Source: Puccinellia tenuiflora
Taxonomy: Eukaryota > Streptophyta > Magnoliopsida > Poales > Poaceae
Direction: 5' to 3'
NCBI GenBank assembly: GCA_012064385.1
Contig: QRDG01000395.1
Span: 372,001-436,000, forward strand
DNA length: 64,000 nucleotides
The position numbers were made by a program, and so were the translations under genes. This document shows, piece by piece, positions 54,370-64,000 of this stretch; the stretch's first letter is position 1, and each line of letters opens with the position of its first letter. The notes under the pieces were generated by a model. The model did not search any database, was not told the DNA's origin, and saw only the letters and a list, made by a program, of their open reading frames with translations.

Positions 54370-57300
54370 GATCCATGAGGGAGATTATTGAACAAAAGCA
54401 AAGTGCATTTGTTCCTGGCAGACTAATAGCTAACAATGTGTTAGTGGCGTATGAGAGTATACATGCAATGAAAAACAAATTTGGAAACAATGCTCCGTGT
54501 ACGGTGAAGCTCGACATGCACAAAGACTATGAGAGGGTGAACCGGATTTTTCCAGAAGGAATAATGTTAAGAATGGTCTTTGACAAGTGATAGGTCAATT
54601 TGATTATGAGATGTGTTCTATCAGTAAAATATACAATTATGTTTAACTCAGCAGAAACTGAATGCTTTGAACCGAGTTGCACCAGTGTGATCCATTGAGC
54701 CCATAGGCCATATCTATTCCTGCTAGTGGCAAGACATGGTCGTATGGAAGGTGTAAAAGTGTGCAGAGAGGCACCCTATGTCTCACATTTATTCTTCGAG
54801 GATAATTCTCTAATTCTTTATGAAAGCCCATGATCAGATTGTTGCTTGTCTAAAAATGATTATGGAGGATTATTGTGAAGCATCGAGTTAAATGGTGAGT
54901 GAAGGCAATTGAAATATCTAGTTTACTCCGAATACCAATGTTGACATAAGAGTACATGTCTGTACAAGGTTGAACATCATAGTGGAGGCACTATTGGACG
55001 AGTAACTACAAGAAATATATTGATATATGACCTTCAATTTTCTTTACTAAATGGTCACTATATTTCTTTTATGACGAAACACAAATCGCTAGCGTCAGTA
55101 AAGGCAATTAACGATGTTTTTTCTAAATCATCATAATCGTCTATGACAATAATGGATCGTCATAACCTTCATGACGATCCAATATCATCACTAGCGCTCT
55201 GGTCAAGCCACGTCGGATCCTACGTGGCCAGTCCTATGTGGCAAATTTATGACGATACTAAATCGTCATAAATCAAAATCAAACCCGGTCCATTTTGGTT
55301 GTCTATATGGGCCTAGCACGACAATTCGACCAATTTATTTATTGTCCCTATCAATGTTAGTCGACTACATGGACCAAGTTTAACATTTTGGCCTTTTTAT
55401 TTTCAGGGCGTAGGCCTTTTTACATTTTACTGATTTACATTATATTTTAGAACTGGTCCACTAGTCAAATGGATCCCACTCGTCATTGTCGTCTCCTAAA
55501 TTGGTCAGACACGACAGAGAGTTCTAAACTTACCAGAGTATTTTCATATGTGGATACCACTGGTCAGCTTTCATTTCACACGTTTTCAAGTCACATACAT
55601 AATCAATATTTCAAACGGAACATAGAGAACACATGAAATTCATCAAATAACACTAAATTAGTCTATTACAACCCACAACCATCAAATAACTCCACATACA
55701 GATGGTTAAAATAACACTATCAAACCACAACACAGACATATTCTTTAGATTTTTTGTACTACTTTTGGGGTTTTGACCCTCATGTGCGGGTTACGACACC
55801 ATCTAGTTGAAATCGTCATAACTTTATGACCAATTCGTCCACTGTCACTATGAGAACATCATGTACCAACGCATTTCTTGTAGTGTATCTTGGGCTTCCT
55901 CTGCTCGTTGGAGCCGAATGAAGTGATACTTTTTAGTACCTTGTTGATAGGGTGTACCAACATGCACAAGGGTGGAAGGAAAGAACTTTATCTATGGGAG
56001 GAAATGAGATTAAATTGAATATTGTTGCTCAAGCAACACCATCTTATGCGATGTATGTATTTTTTTTTGAAAAAAATCTGTAAGGGATAATTACTGATGC
56101 AGTCTAGAAATGTTGGAGGGGTGATGATGTGATAGACAAAAAATGCACTATTTGCAAGGTGGAAGTTATGTGTATCAAGAAAAAGGAGGTATGGGGTTTT
56201 GAGATCCCCACTGTTTCAGAAAAACAATGCTTACAGACAAATATGGAGGCTGACACTAGAACAAGATAATACATGTGCAAGGATCTCGAGGAGCAGATAT
56301 TATCCATATGGAAGAATCCTTGAGGCAAAACTGAAAAGGGGATCTTCATTCCCATGGCAGAGTATTAGGTTTGGTCACTTTTTAATAAAAGGTGCTATAT
56401 GGCGTGTATGAGATGGCGAACAAATTATTATAAGGGATAATGTTGGGTGCCCCCTAAGCCATATGAGGTTGGTTTATACATGAAAAGGAAAAATTGTAGA
56501 AATATGTTGAAGAACTTACTGATGCAACATGCTACTATGATTAGGAACTCATAAGAGAGAAAACATTGGATGAATGATGTGAATAACATCTTATCAGTTC
56601 CGACCAGTAGAAATGGAACGGAAGATTATTTTGTTGCATGAAAGTTCAATTAATAAAAATGGTTTCTTATCAGTCTTGTCTGCATACCATATGTAGTGGG
56701 AGTCGCAATTCCTTAACAGTCTACGTAGATTGGATAGAGTGAGTTCATATGGACAAAACCCTGTGTGGGATGAACTATAAAAATATAAGCTACTAGTGAA
56801 TATAATAAAATCGTTTGGAAGTGTTTGCATAGGATTCCTCCTTGTTTTGGAGCTCTCGTTTCTCAGCAATTGGCATACAATAATGAATAGCTCATATAAT
56901 TTATGCTCGGGTCCATGCGAAGTTATCAAGCATAATCTTTTCATGTGTGAAGAAGCAAGTGAAATATGGAGGAAGATGGGCATGCTGAACATGATCGAGA
57001 AAGCATGCCCAGTTGACCGATCAGGGTGCAGTACTTGATTATCTGATCAGGGGGAAAGTCAAGAAAGCACATGAGAGGAATTATCCTGACTTGAGGCAGG
57101 TCTTCATTACTACGACCTGGTACATATGATGGATTTGGAGGCAGAAGGATCATGGCGAAACAGTCCAGTCGGTGTCAAGATTGGTTATAAACATCTAGTT
57201 TCTTATTGCTAAATTCACTCGAGGTGCAAATCCGAAGTACAAAGAGAAGGAGAGCCGCAAGAATAAAGCTCGTGTGTTTTTTTGGCTTGGTGAATCTGGA

Positions 57301-57480
57301 TGGATCTTATTACTGATTTAGGAAAATGGGCACCGGGCGCGGTAATCCTCAATGTCAAGCAAAATTTTCTTTCTTCTAGTGGTAATAATGTCGATCATGT
57401 GGCATGTACAACCAACTGGGGTTAAATAAAATTGTGATCCGGTCTAAATTTCTTGAAGCTATACAAATTCTGGAGAGGGG
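54370..57480 (+). pseudogene. LINE ORF2 remnant (RT to RNase H), split by a MITE
   Basis: Starts with QKQSAFVPGRLIANNVLVAYE, an RT block of L1-type plant LINEs, followed by VKLDMHKDYERV. The catalytic region near 54795 reads FEDNSLIL where FADDSLLL would be expected, so both Asp positions are damaged. After the MITE (55005-55884) the frame goes on with YLGLPLLVG, WKERTLSMGGNEIKL, then ARISRSRYYPYGRILEAKLKRGSSFPWQSI (56270-56360) and a degraded zinc and RNase H part (VNLDGSYY near 57290). Many stops. Confidence 0.8.
55005..55884. mobile_element. CACTA-like MITE, 880 bp, GTA target duplication
   Basis: Ends ACTACAAGAAAT and ATTTCTTGTAGT are exact inverses, with GTA at 55002-55004 and 55885-55887. 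Removing the element with one GTA brings the LINE frame back (DEYLGLP across the junction). Subterminal ATCGTCATAA/TTATGACGAT motifs repeat near 55125-55270. Confidence 0.85.
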
Positions 57481-57481
57481 T

Positions 57482-57725
57482 CTACTGTTGCGGCTCCTAT
57501 TACTAGTATAAAAAGGGCAATCAGTGGCGTCTCAAAAAGGGTAATACGGGCTTGTGGGAAGCACGCCACTTATATGTCGTCATTGGTATTTGTTACTAGG
57601 TGGCGCACGCCACTAGTAATACACACATTAGTAGCATGCCTATATTGGCATGCCACTCATACATGCTACTAGTTATATACACAATGGTGGCATGCCCAAA
57701 TTACCATGCCACTAGTCTTAGTCGA
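57482..57725. mobile_element. CACTA subterminal fragment
   Basis: Repeats of GGCATGCCACTA and ACGCCACTAGTA in both orientations, at a fixed distance from each other. Neither terminal repeat is visible. Fragment only. Confidence 0.5.
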
Positions 57726-58004
57726 TTTTAATCATGTTGGCTCGAGCCCACTGGACGTCTTGCTATGCTGACTCAGAGTTAATATTTTGGGGAACTCGTC
57801 TGGTATTATCCAAGAGTAGGTGTCGCCTTGATTTCTCTGTTCCGTTCCGTCCACTCTATTGTTTGGCCCACCTAGGATCCTGTCAAGATAGCGCATCACA
57901 TCACCTGACGCCATCTCAGGACATAACAGGAGCAGTGTGGTGTTTCTTTTTTCGCGCTGACCCATTGTCGTGTGAACCATACTAGTGTGAAATGTGGCGG
58001 TTAT
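57726..58004. other. unassigned sequence between CACTA fragment and Athila fragment
   Basis: An 82-codon minus frame (57980-57732) shows no domain. Nothing recognised. Confidence 0.3.
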
Positions 58005-59698
58005 TTATAACACGTTCAAGAATTCCCATATGTATTTTGTAGGTATTTTAAAAGGAATACTTTCAGTAGGTGGAGGTCCCTCCATCACCATGGGAGTGGT
58101 GGGGAGATCCCTCTTAAACATATCGTTAATAGAGCAAGTTTCCATAGCAAAGCAAAGTAACGAACAGAAATAAAAATAGCACGTGCAGTAAAGAGTTAGA
58201 AAAGAGTCTTGATGACCCATAAGTATAGAGGATCTATTGTAGCATTTTCGATAAGTAAGAGTCTCGAACCCAACGAGGAGCATAAGGTGTTGACAAGTGG
58301 TTTTCAATAAGGTTTCACTATAAATACTAAAAGACAAGTTTGTAGGGGGTTTAATAGCTGCAAGAAAATTAATAACAAGTAAATAAAATATGCAAAGTAA
58401 AATTGCAGCAAGGGGCCTAATCCATTTGAGAGGAAAGGACAAGCTTATTGTTGTACTTATAATGATTAAAATGTTTTTGAGGACACACATGAATATTGTC
58501 AAGTTACTTTGATCACACGCCATTGATTAACTTTTATTATTTTTATAAGTATTGTGTGGGTGAATCTAAACTAGCATAGTTCCCGTACTTGGACTCATAC
58601 ACTCTTGGGATTATACCCCTTGCAAGCGTCCGTAGATATAAGAAAGTAATTAAGATAAATATAACCACGGCTTTAAACTCAGAGATCCTATACTCCCTCG
58701 TGCTTCGGTTTACAAATTGGGGTTCAAGTTTCTATCACTCCGGCAACTCTACCATAAGCAAACCAACACACAGTGCATTCCCTAGGCCCATAAAGGTGAA
58801 GTACCATGTAGTCGACGTTCACATGACACCACTATAGAAATAACACCATAACTTAATTATCAAACCATTAAGCGTTACTCGATTTAACACGACTAGTAAC
58901 AACAAGACTTTTCCCATGTCCTCAAGAACTTAACGGACTACTCAGGAGACAATATCTGGATCATGATCAGAGGTGATGAATACATGATAAACAATCTAGT
59001 CATAACAATCTTTTACCGACAAAACTCAATAGCATCAACTATAAGGGATAATCAATACCGATAAAGGTACTCTCAACAATAGATACGAGCTACAACCTCA
59101 AGATCGAACAACTAGATGGAGTGGAGATAAAGCTGGAGATGGTGCTGTTGGTGGAGATCATGATGATGATGATCCCGATGATGCATAGTGTGATGACGAT
59201 GATGATGGCGATGATTTCCCCCTCGGGCTATCGGATGTCTTTTTCTCTTTGTCTGCTTTCAGCCCCCAAGACGGCGGTGAAAAAATAGTGTGAAAATCCT
59301 CGTGGAGTTTTTAGGTCAGTGCGAAGATATACGCGAAGGGGCATCAGGAGGCGAGCCACAGGGGGGCATGCCTGTGGGGCCCGTACCCCAGGGTCGATCG
59401 GGTCCATGCCGCGTGACCACCTGGTGGCCCTCCTGGCCGCCCCCTTTTGGCTCCATGGCTCTTTTGTCTTATCTTGATCGCTTGAACTTTCTGTGATTTT
59501 TCAGAGCTCTGCAAAATAGGCATCTCTTCGGGTGGTTTTTCCATCCTTTCCTGATGTCCGGTGTTCTCACCCTCATAATTGTAAAACGTGCAAAATAAGA
59601 TAAAACAACATTAGAACAATGCTATAATATGAAATATATTGATGAATAAGTGAAAATTATAATATAATATAAAATAGTGATGCAAAATGGACGTATCA
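58005..59698 (-). mobile_element. truncated Athila-type element on minus: 5' LTR and gag start
   Basis: The LTR is 58210-59698 (1489 bp). On minus it starts TGATACGTCCATTTTGCATC at 59698 and ends ATGGGTCATCA at 58210. Its end resembles that of the + strand Athila LTR (7827-7889), but the start differs, so it is a different family (Sabrina/WHAM-like by its start). Past the LTR, at 58146, a minus ATG opens METCSINDMFKRDLPTTPMV, probably a gag start; the sequence stops making sense by about 58005. No primer-binding site is visible next to the LTR and no target duplication could be paired. Confidence 0.75.
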
Positions 59699-60091
59699 GG
59701 AAGCACAAACGGCAGGTTGCGAATGGGTAGTTCCTCACTTGCGGCGCCATCTCCTTCCAATCCCGTCGTGAAGCCGAGTATCCTGCCAAGGTGAAGGATT
59801 GGTAGCGCATTTTCTTCTACTACCTGGTGACTCTGCCTGAAGGGGGCCTTGGCTCCTCTTTACCTTCACCGTCGACCCATAGTGTCGAGTCCCAACATTT
59901 CTGCCAAGCTGAGTGTCGGTATTTCATAACCGGCTAGTGAATTTGTATGTAAGTAAGCCTTCTGACCACGATCGGATGGGCTAACAGCCTTAGACGTGCA
60001 ATGATGTATAAAGGTTCGGCTCCGGGATCGTCTTTGGTAACAAACCTACTCCGGTGTGTGGCAATGTATTAGCATGTGAAAGAACAAACGA
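59699..60091. other. fragment of a retrotransposon ORF, unassigned
   Basis: The + strand reads GSSLACGAISFQSRREAEYPAKVKDW-like sequence in short pieces near 59725-59800, in the style of the plant transposon protein domain of Tat antisense ORFs. Too short and broken to be sure. Confidence 0.3.
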
Positions 60092-62358
60092 TGTCCCGGA
60101 TGTCGCCTAGAGGGGGGGGGGGTGAATAGGCGATTAAAACTTTTTCTATTTAAAGGCTTGATAATTACGGAATAAAACTATGTGTTTAAATTAACAAGCC
60201 AACAACCTAATTACTAGGCTCACCTATGTGCGCCAACAACCTATGCTAAACAAGGCAAGAAACAAGGTGATAGCAAGATAAAGAACTTCAAGCATGAAGG
60301 CTATCACAATGTAAATTGCATAAGTAAAAGCTTGGGTATAGAAATAACCGAGGCACGCGGAGACGAGGATGTATTCCTGAGTTCCTCCTTGTTAAGGGAG
60401 TACGTCTCGTTGGAGGGGTGTGAGCTCGTCACAAGAGGCCTACTCAAGATGCCACAAAGGCCTCACCCTATTCTCCGATGAACCGCACCCAAAGGTTTGG
60501 TTCACCTTCCACTATCGGAATCATTCGAGGCGGAAACCGGAGCCTTTACAACTTTTGGGGCACACACCCACAACCCAATTGGTGGCTCCCAAATCTTGCC
60601 GAAGCTTCACAAGTCGAAGTCTTCACGGCACCACCACCATCTAGGGTCCAATGACCCAAGAGTAACAAGCTCCCAACCTTCAATTCCACGAATCACCGTG
60701 GGGAGCACAACCCAATGCACCTAATGTAAAAGGCAAGAACACACCATGTGGTCAAATCCTTCTCCCCAAAATCCAACCAAAGCAACTAATGCTATGGAAG
60801 GATTTAGGAGGAAGAACAAGAGGATGAACACAAAGCAACCCCAAAATCTAGATCCACTAGTTCCCCTCACTTAGAGGAGATTTTGATTGGTGGAAAGGTA
60901 GATCTAGATCTTCTCTCTTGAATCCCTAAATTTGGGCAAGAATCATTGGAGGGATTGAGAGGAATCAAGCTTTTTCGAGGTCAAACAATGGAGGAGAGAG
61001 GAAAAAAGAGCTCTAATGGTTGGGAAACCATTGGGGAAGAAGGCCCCTTAAATAGGTCCCCCGAAATCTGACCGTTATGCAGTTTTCGTGGTCGTCCGGA
61101 ATGATCCGGAATACTCCGAAACACTAACAGAGAGCAAAACTGGTTCACCTCGGAATCCGTACGGAAATTACCCGGAAAATTCCGAGCTGTCCGGAATGAC
61201 CCGGAAAATTCCGGATGAGATACAGAGAGTAAAACAGCACGCACGAGAAACGCGATATCTTTTATATTCGGACTCCGTTTTCGATGATCTTGGGCTCGTT
61301 GGAATCGTCACAACGAGCACAACAAGAATATGCAGAGAAACATCATAGTACAAGAAATATATTATAAAAATAAATGGGGAAAGGTAAAAGCTCCCATTTG
61401 CAAATCGGAAATGCAATAACTTTCACCCACGAACTCCGTTTTCGATAATCTTGGACTCGTTGGAATCGTCACAACGAGCACAACAAGATTATGCAGAGAA
61501 ACATCATAGTCCAAGAAAATATTATAAAACAAAATGGGGAAAGGTTAAACCTTTATTTTGAAAACCGAAATGCCTCATCTTTTGCAATTGATGTCCGAAT
61601 GAAGTAAAACCAATTTTGTGGAAAGAGGACGACAAATGCAACCTTTGAAAATGGCAAACAAGCAATGGAGATTTTGCAAAGAAATGGAAGAGATAAATCT
61701 TCCGCACAGATGAACCGGCAAAATATCCAATACCAAAACCGCAATAGAAGACGCATATAAAAACCGTTTTCGGTGAACTTGGCTTTGTCATGACGAGCAC
61801 GACAAGCACCAAGACCACACCACGATAAAAGACAAATAGGAACCAATAAAGATGAATGCATGGATGCAAAGATTTGTGCTCTCTATGACGATACGATCAT
61901 GATACTCGGTCGAGAGACCCTCTTGATAATACGGTTATCTATCCTATAACCCGGTCTCTGACTAAACAACACGAGACCGATAAAATAGAAATCCTATCAA
62001 GATCATACCTTTGCCTTGCGCATAAACCACTTGAGGTCGATGAAGACGATCTTCAACTCCTCAAGACGCACCACCTTTCTTCATTGCGCTTTGCTTGGTG
62101 AAGATTCACTTGTTGCTCCCCCATACACCAAGATGGGAGAAGCACCTCTTCGGCATATCTTCACTTGGATTTGAGTGTTGATCAACATGCACTTAGCCTT
62201 GATCAACACAACTTTTCTTCCCTTAGCCTTGACTCAAACAAATGGAGATCAAGCAACGCAAATGGACACACCTATAAATGTAGCTTAATACAAACATTAG
62301 TCCATAGAGATTGTCATTAATTACCAAAACCACACATGGGGGCAACCATGCACTTTCA
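60092..62358 (-). repeat. probable 3' LTR (2267 bp) of a Copia SIRE/Maximus-like element on minus
   Basis: On minus it starts TGAAAGTGCATGGTTGCCCC at 62358, right after a polypurine AAAATGGGGGAGAT (62372-62359), and ends near CATCCGGGACA at 60092, with the phrase CGCCTATTCACCCCCCCC before the end. These phrases are familiar from SIRE/Maximus-type LTRs of grasses. The left border and target duplication are not proved. It contains about three copies of a 161-bp unit. Confidence 0.5.
61265..61860 (-). repeat. tandem duplication in the LTR, period about 161 bp
   Basis: ACTCCGTTTTCGAT...GACTCGTTGGAATCGTCACAACGAGC-type sequence starts at 61272 and 61433 with few changes, and a degraded third copy lies near 61762 (CCGTTTTCGGTGAACTTGG...ACGAGCACGACAAGCACC). 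Confidence 0.75.
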
Positions 62359-64000
62359 ATCTCCCCCATTTTGGTAATTGATGACAATCCCTTATAAGAG
62401 GGTTTATATAATGAATAAAGCAACCTTGCAAGACAAACGAGCAAGGATGCAAGCGCATTAAAGGCAAATGCAATAAAAACATAAAACCCAAATTCCCTTA
62501 AACCCTCTAAACTTCTCCCCCATTGGCATCGATTGCCGAAATGGGAAGAAAAATTTAGAGAGTCAATATAATATGAGTTCCTCCATAAAGTGTGCATTTC
62601 TCAAGATATGAGTGAAATCAAATGCACATATCCATTGACGAATAATTAGAGGAAATCAAACTATATTGAGGATCCAAAAATTGCAAAAAGATGGAATCAT
62701 TTTAAACCTCTCCACAAAGGAGAAAAGCAATCGAAAAGATCCAAAGCGAGAGTTCTAAATAAAAATGGAGAAGCTCCCAAATGTTCATGCACTATTGAGG
62801 AGTGCACAAATATGTCATCCTCGCTCCCCCAAAATCATCTAGAACACGCAACAAGTGCAAGAGTGCATAAAGCAAAGGCAAATCATAGCACTTGCACCAA
62901 AAATGTGGTTGAGCCATAGGGAGATACCAATTTTCAAAGATTCAACATAAGATAGGCCCAACCAATATAGAAGAAAGATCTTTTAAAGAAATATGTTCAC
63001 ACGCTTAGGGATACCAATTGGAAACTAAAACCAATTGAAAATGCCAAAAGCTAGTGAGATCATTTAGCCAATAAAATTCAACATGCTCACCAAGGTAAGC
63101 ATGAAGTCAAAGATCCTCAACAAATACATGAGTGTGCAAAGATACCAATAAAAATAAGACAAGCACTCATGAGACAAATTTGGAGTCACCAAGGAATTAT
63201 AGATGAAACACAAGGTAGCTCAAAGGAATTAGGATACCAACTAAAAGGTGACCTCTCTCATATGTATAGGTTTCTAATTAGACAAACCATTGACGATATA
63301 CATCCGCAAAGAAACATATACATACGAAATGGTTCGGGAAAAAGAGAACAAGGTATCCAAAAGGAAGTCATAAATATACAAACGAGATTGTTGCTTAAAA
63401 GCATAGCACATAGCTCAAATTTATCTCATTGTATATGAATGAACTTCAAATTTATCAAATGCATCAGACATATCACTAAGGGAACAAGAGATAGTGAAGA
63501 TGCTTTGAGATAGGCAACAAGTATCACAAAGAAATAATATCAATTGAAGAAAAGGTTTTTGCAATTTCATCACAAATATCACAAAGATATACCACGTGAA
63601 GGAAATAAGCCAAAACCACAACAATTACACATAAAGGATTTCATGCCAAGAGGCAACCTACACAAGGTTGAATACTAGAAAAGTATGCATAGGATAGATA
63701 CTTGTTACCGAGATGCATTGACGATGAAGATGATGATAGTTGGTTTGTCATCAAAGCTTGACTCCGACAATCACACGGTGAGAACACCTTCCTTATGAAT
63801 GAGGCAAGCATCCAATGCATCTCCGTTGTACCTAAAACAAAATTAGAGTACAAAATGGTTCCCAAACTCATTGGGTCCCATAGTAGTTAGATAAACTACA
63901 ATATATAGGACATACTCCATATAAATATGTGCATATAGATATGAAATTGAATTTCATGCACATCTTAGCCGATTTAGGATTCGATGGAGTATCCCCTATA
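62359..64000 (-). mobile_element. 3' internal noncoding region of the same element
   Basis: It begins with the polypurine tract on minus and is AT-rich, without supported frames. Phrases such as GATACCAA recur about ten times, as in the long 3' region of SIRE-type elements. Continues beyond the window. Confidence 0.4.

Noticed and set aside
58210..59698. Solo LTR
   Set aside because: Flanks AGTCT and GGAAG do not match, and a gag-like start follows on minus, so it is a truncated element rather than a solo LTR.
1..64000. CRISPR arrays, operons, rRNA, bacterial-style features
   Set aside because: Spliced genes and plant transposons throughout; regular repeats at 24285-25400 have no unique spacers.

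Overview
The window is nuclear DNA of a grass, most likely a Triticeae species (wheat, barley, rye or Aegilops type). The evidence is a four-exon grass beta-expansin gene, Athila- and Tat-lineage Ty3/gypsy elements with cereal-type LTRs, CACTA elements with palindromic subterminal repeats, Stowaway and Harbinger elements, and several decayed L1-type LINEs. There is no prokaryotic or organellar signature. The species call is inference from family resemblance; no database search was possible.

Layout. 1-7889: 3' part of a decayed Athila-lineage element on + (gag end, protease, RT-RNaseH-integrase with in-frame stops, an extra ORF, polypurine tract, 1.5 kb 3' LTR). It is inserted in a small minus-strand gene whose first 80 codons survive at 7890-8130. 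8859-21913: a complete Tat-lineage element on the minus strand, with 1.0 kb LTRs and a CCATG target duplication. Its gag-pol is broken, and it carries an antisense spliced ORF (10175-13720, + strand). 21914-34360: an older sequence ending in a polypurine tract and a probable long LTR. That LTR is split by a 7.4 kb CACTA element (23817-31204, AGT duplication), which carries an approximately 170-bp dimeric tandem repeat and a decayed multi-exon gene combining a CACTA-type transposase-associated region with an Ulp1-like region.

34361-50900 is gene-poor. It holds a degenerate tandem repeat, a Harbinger element with only the Myb/SANT-like ORF, Stowaway and hAT-like MITEs, LINE and CACTA fragments and a short Copia LTR. 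50904-52396 is a LINE insertion with a perfect 17-bp target duplication and an apparently inverted 5' segment. 52977-54123 is the only intact gene recognised, a beta-expansin, with a TATA box upstream and a 22-bp-stem hairpin about 110 bp after the stop codon.

54370-64000 is again repeats: a LINE split by an 880-bp CACTA-like MITE, an Athila 5' LTR on minus with a gag start, and a 2.3 kb LTR on minus with its polypurine tract, probably a SIRE/Maximus-type Copia element that runs off the window.

Only the expansin looks able to make its normal product. The transposable elements do not work together but record a nesting history: the Tat and CACTA elements both went into the same older LTR element, the Athila into a gene, and the MITE into a LINE. 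Breaks in the elements are described but not repaired here.
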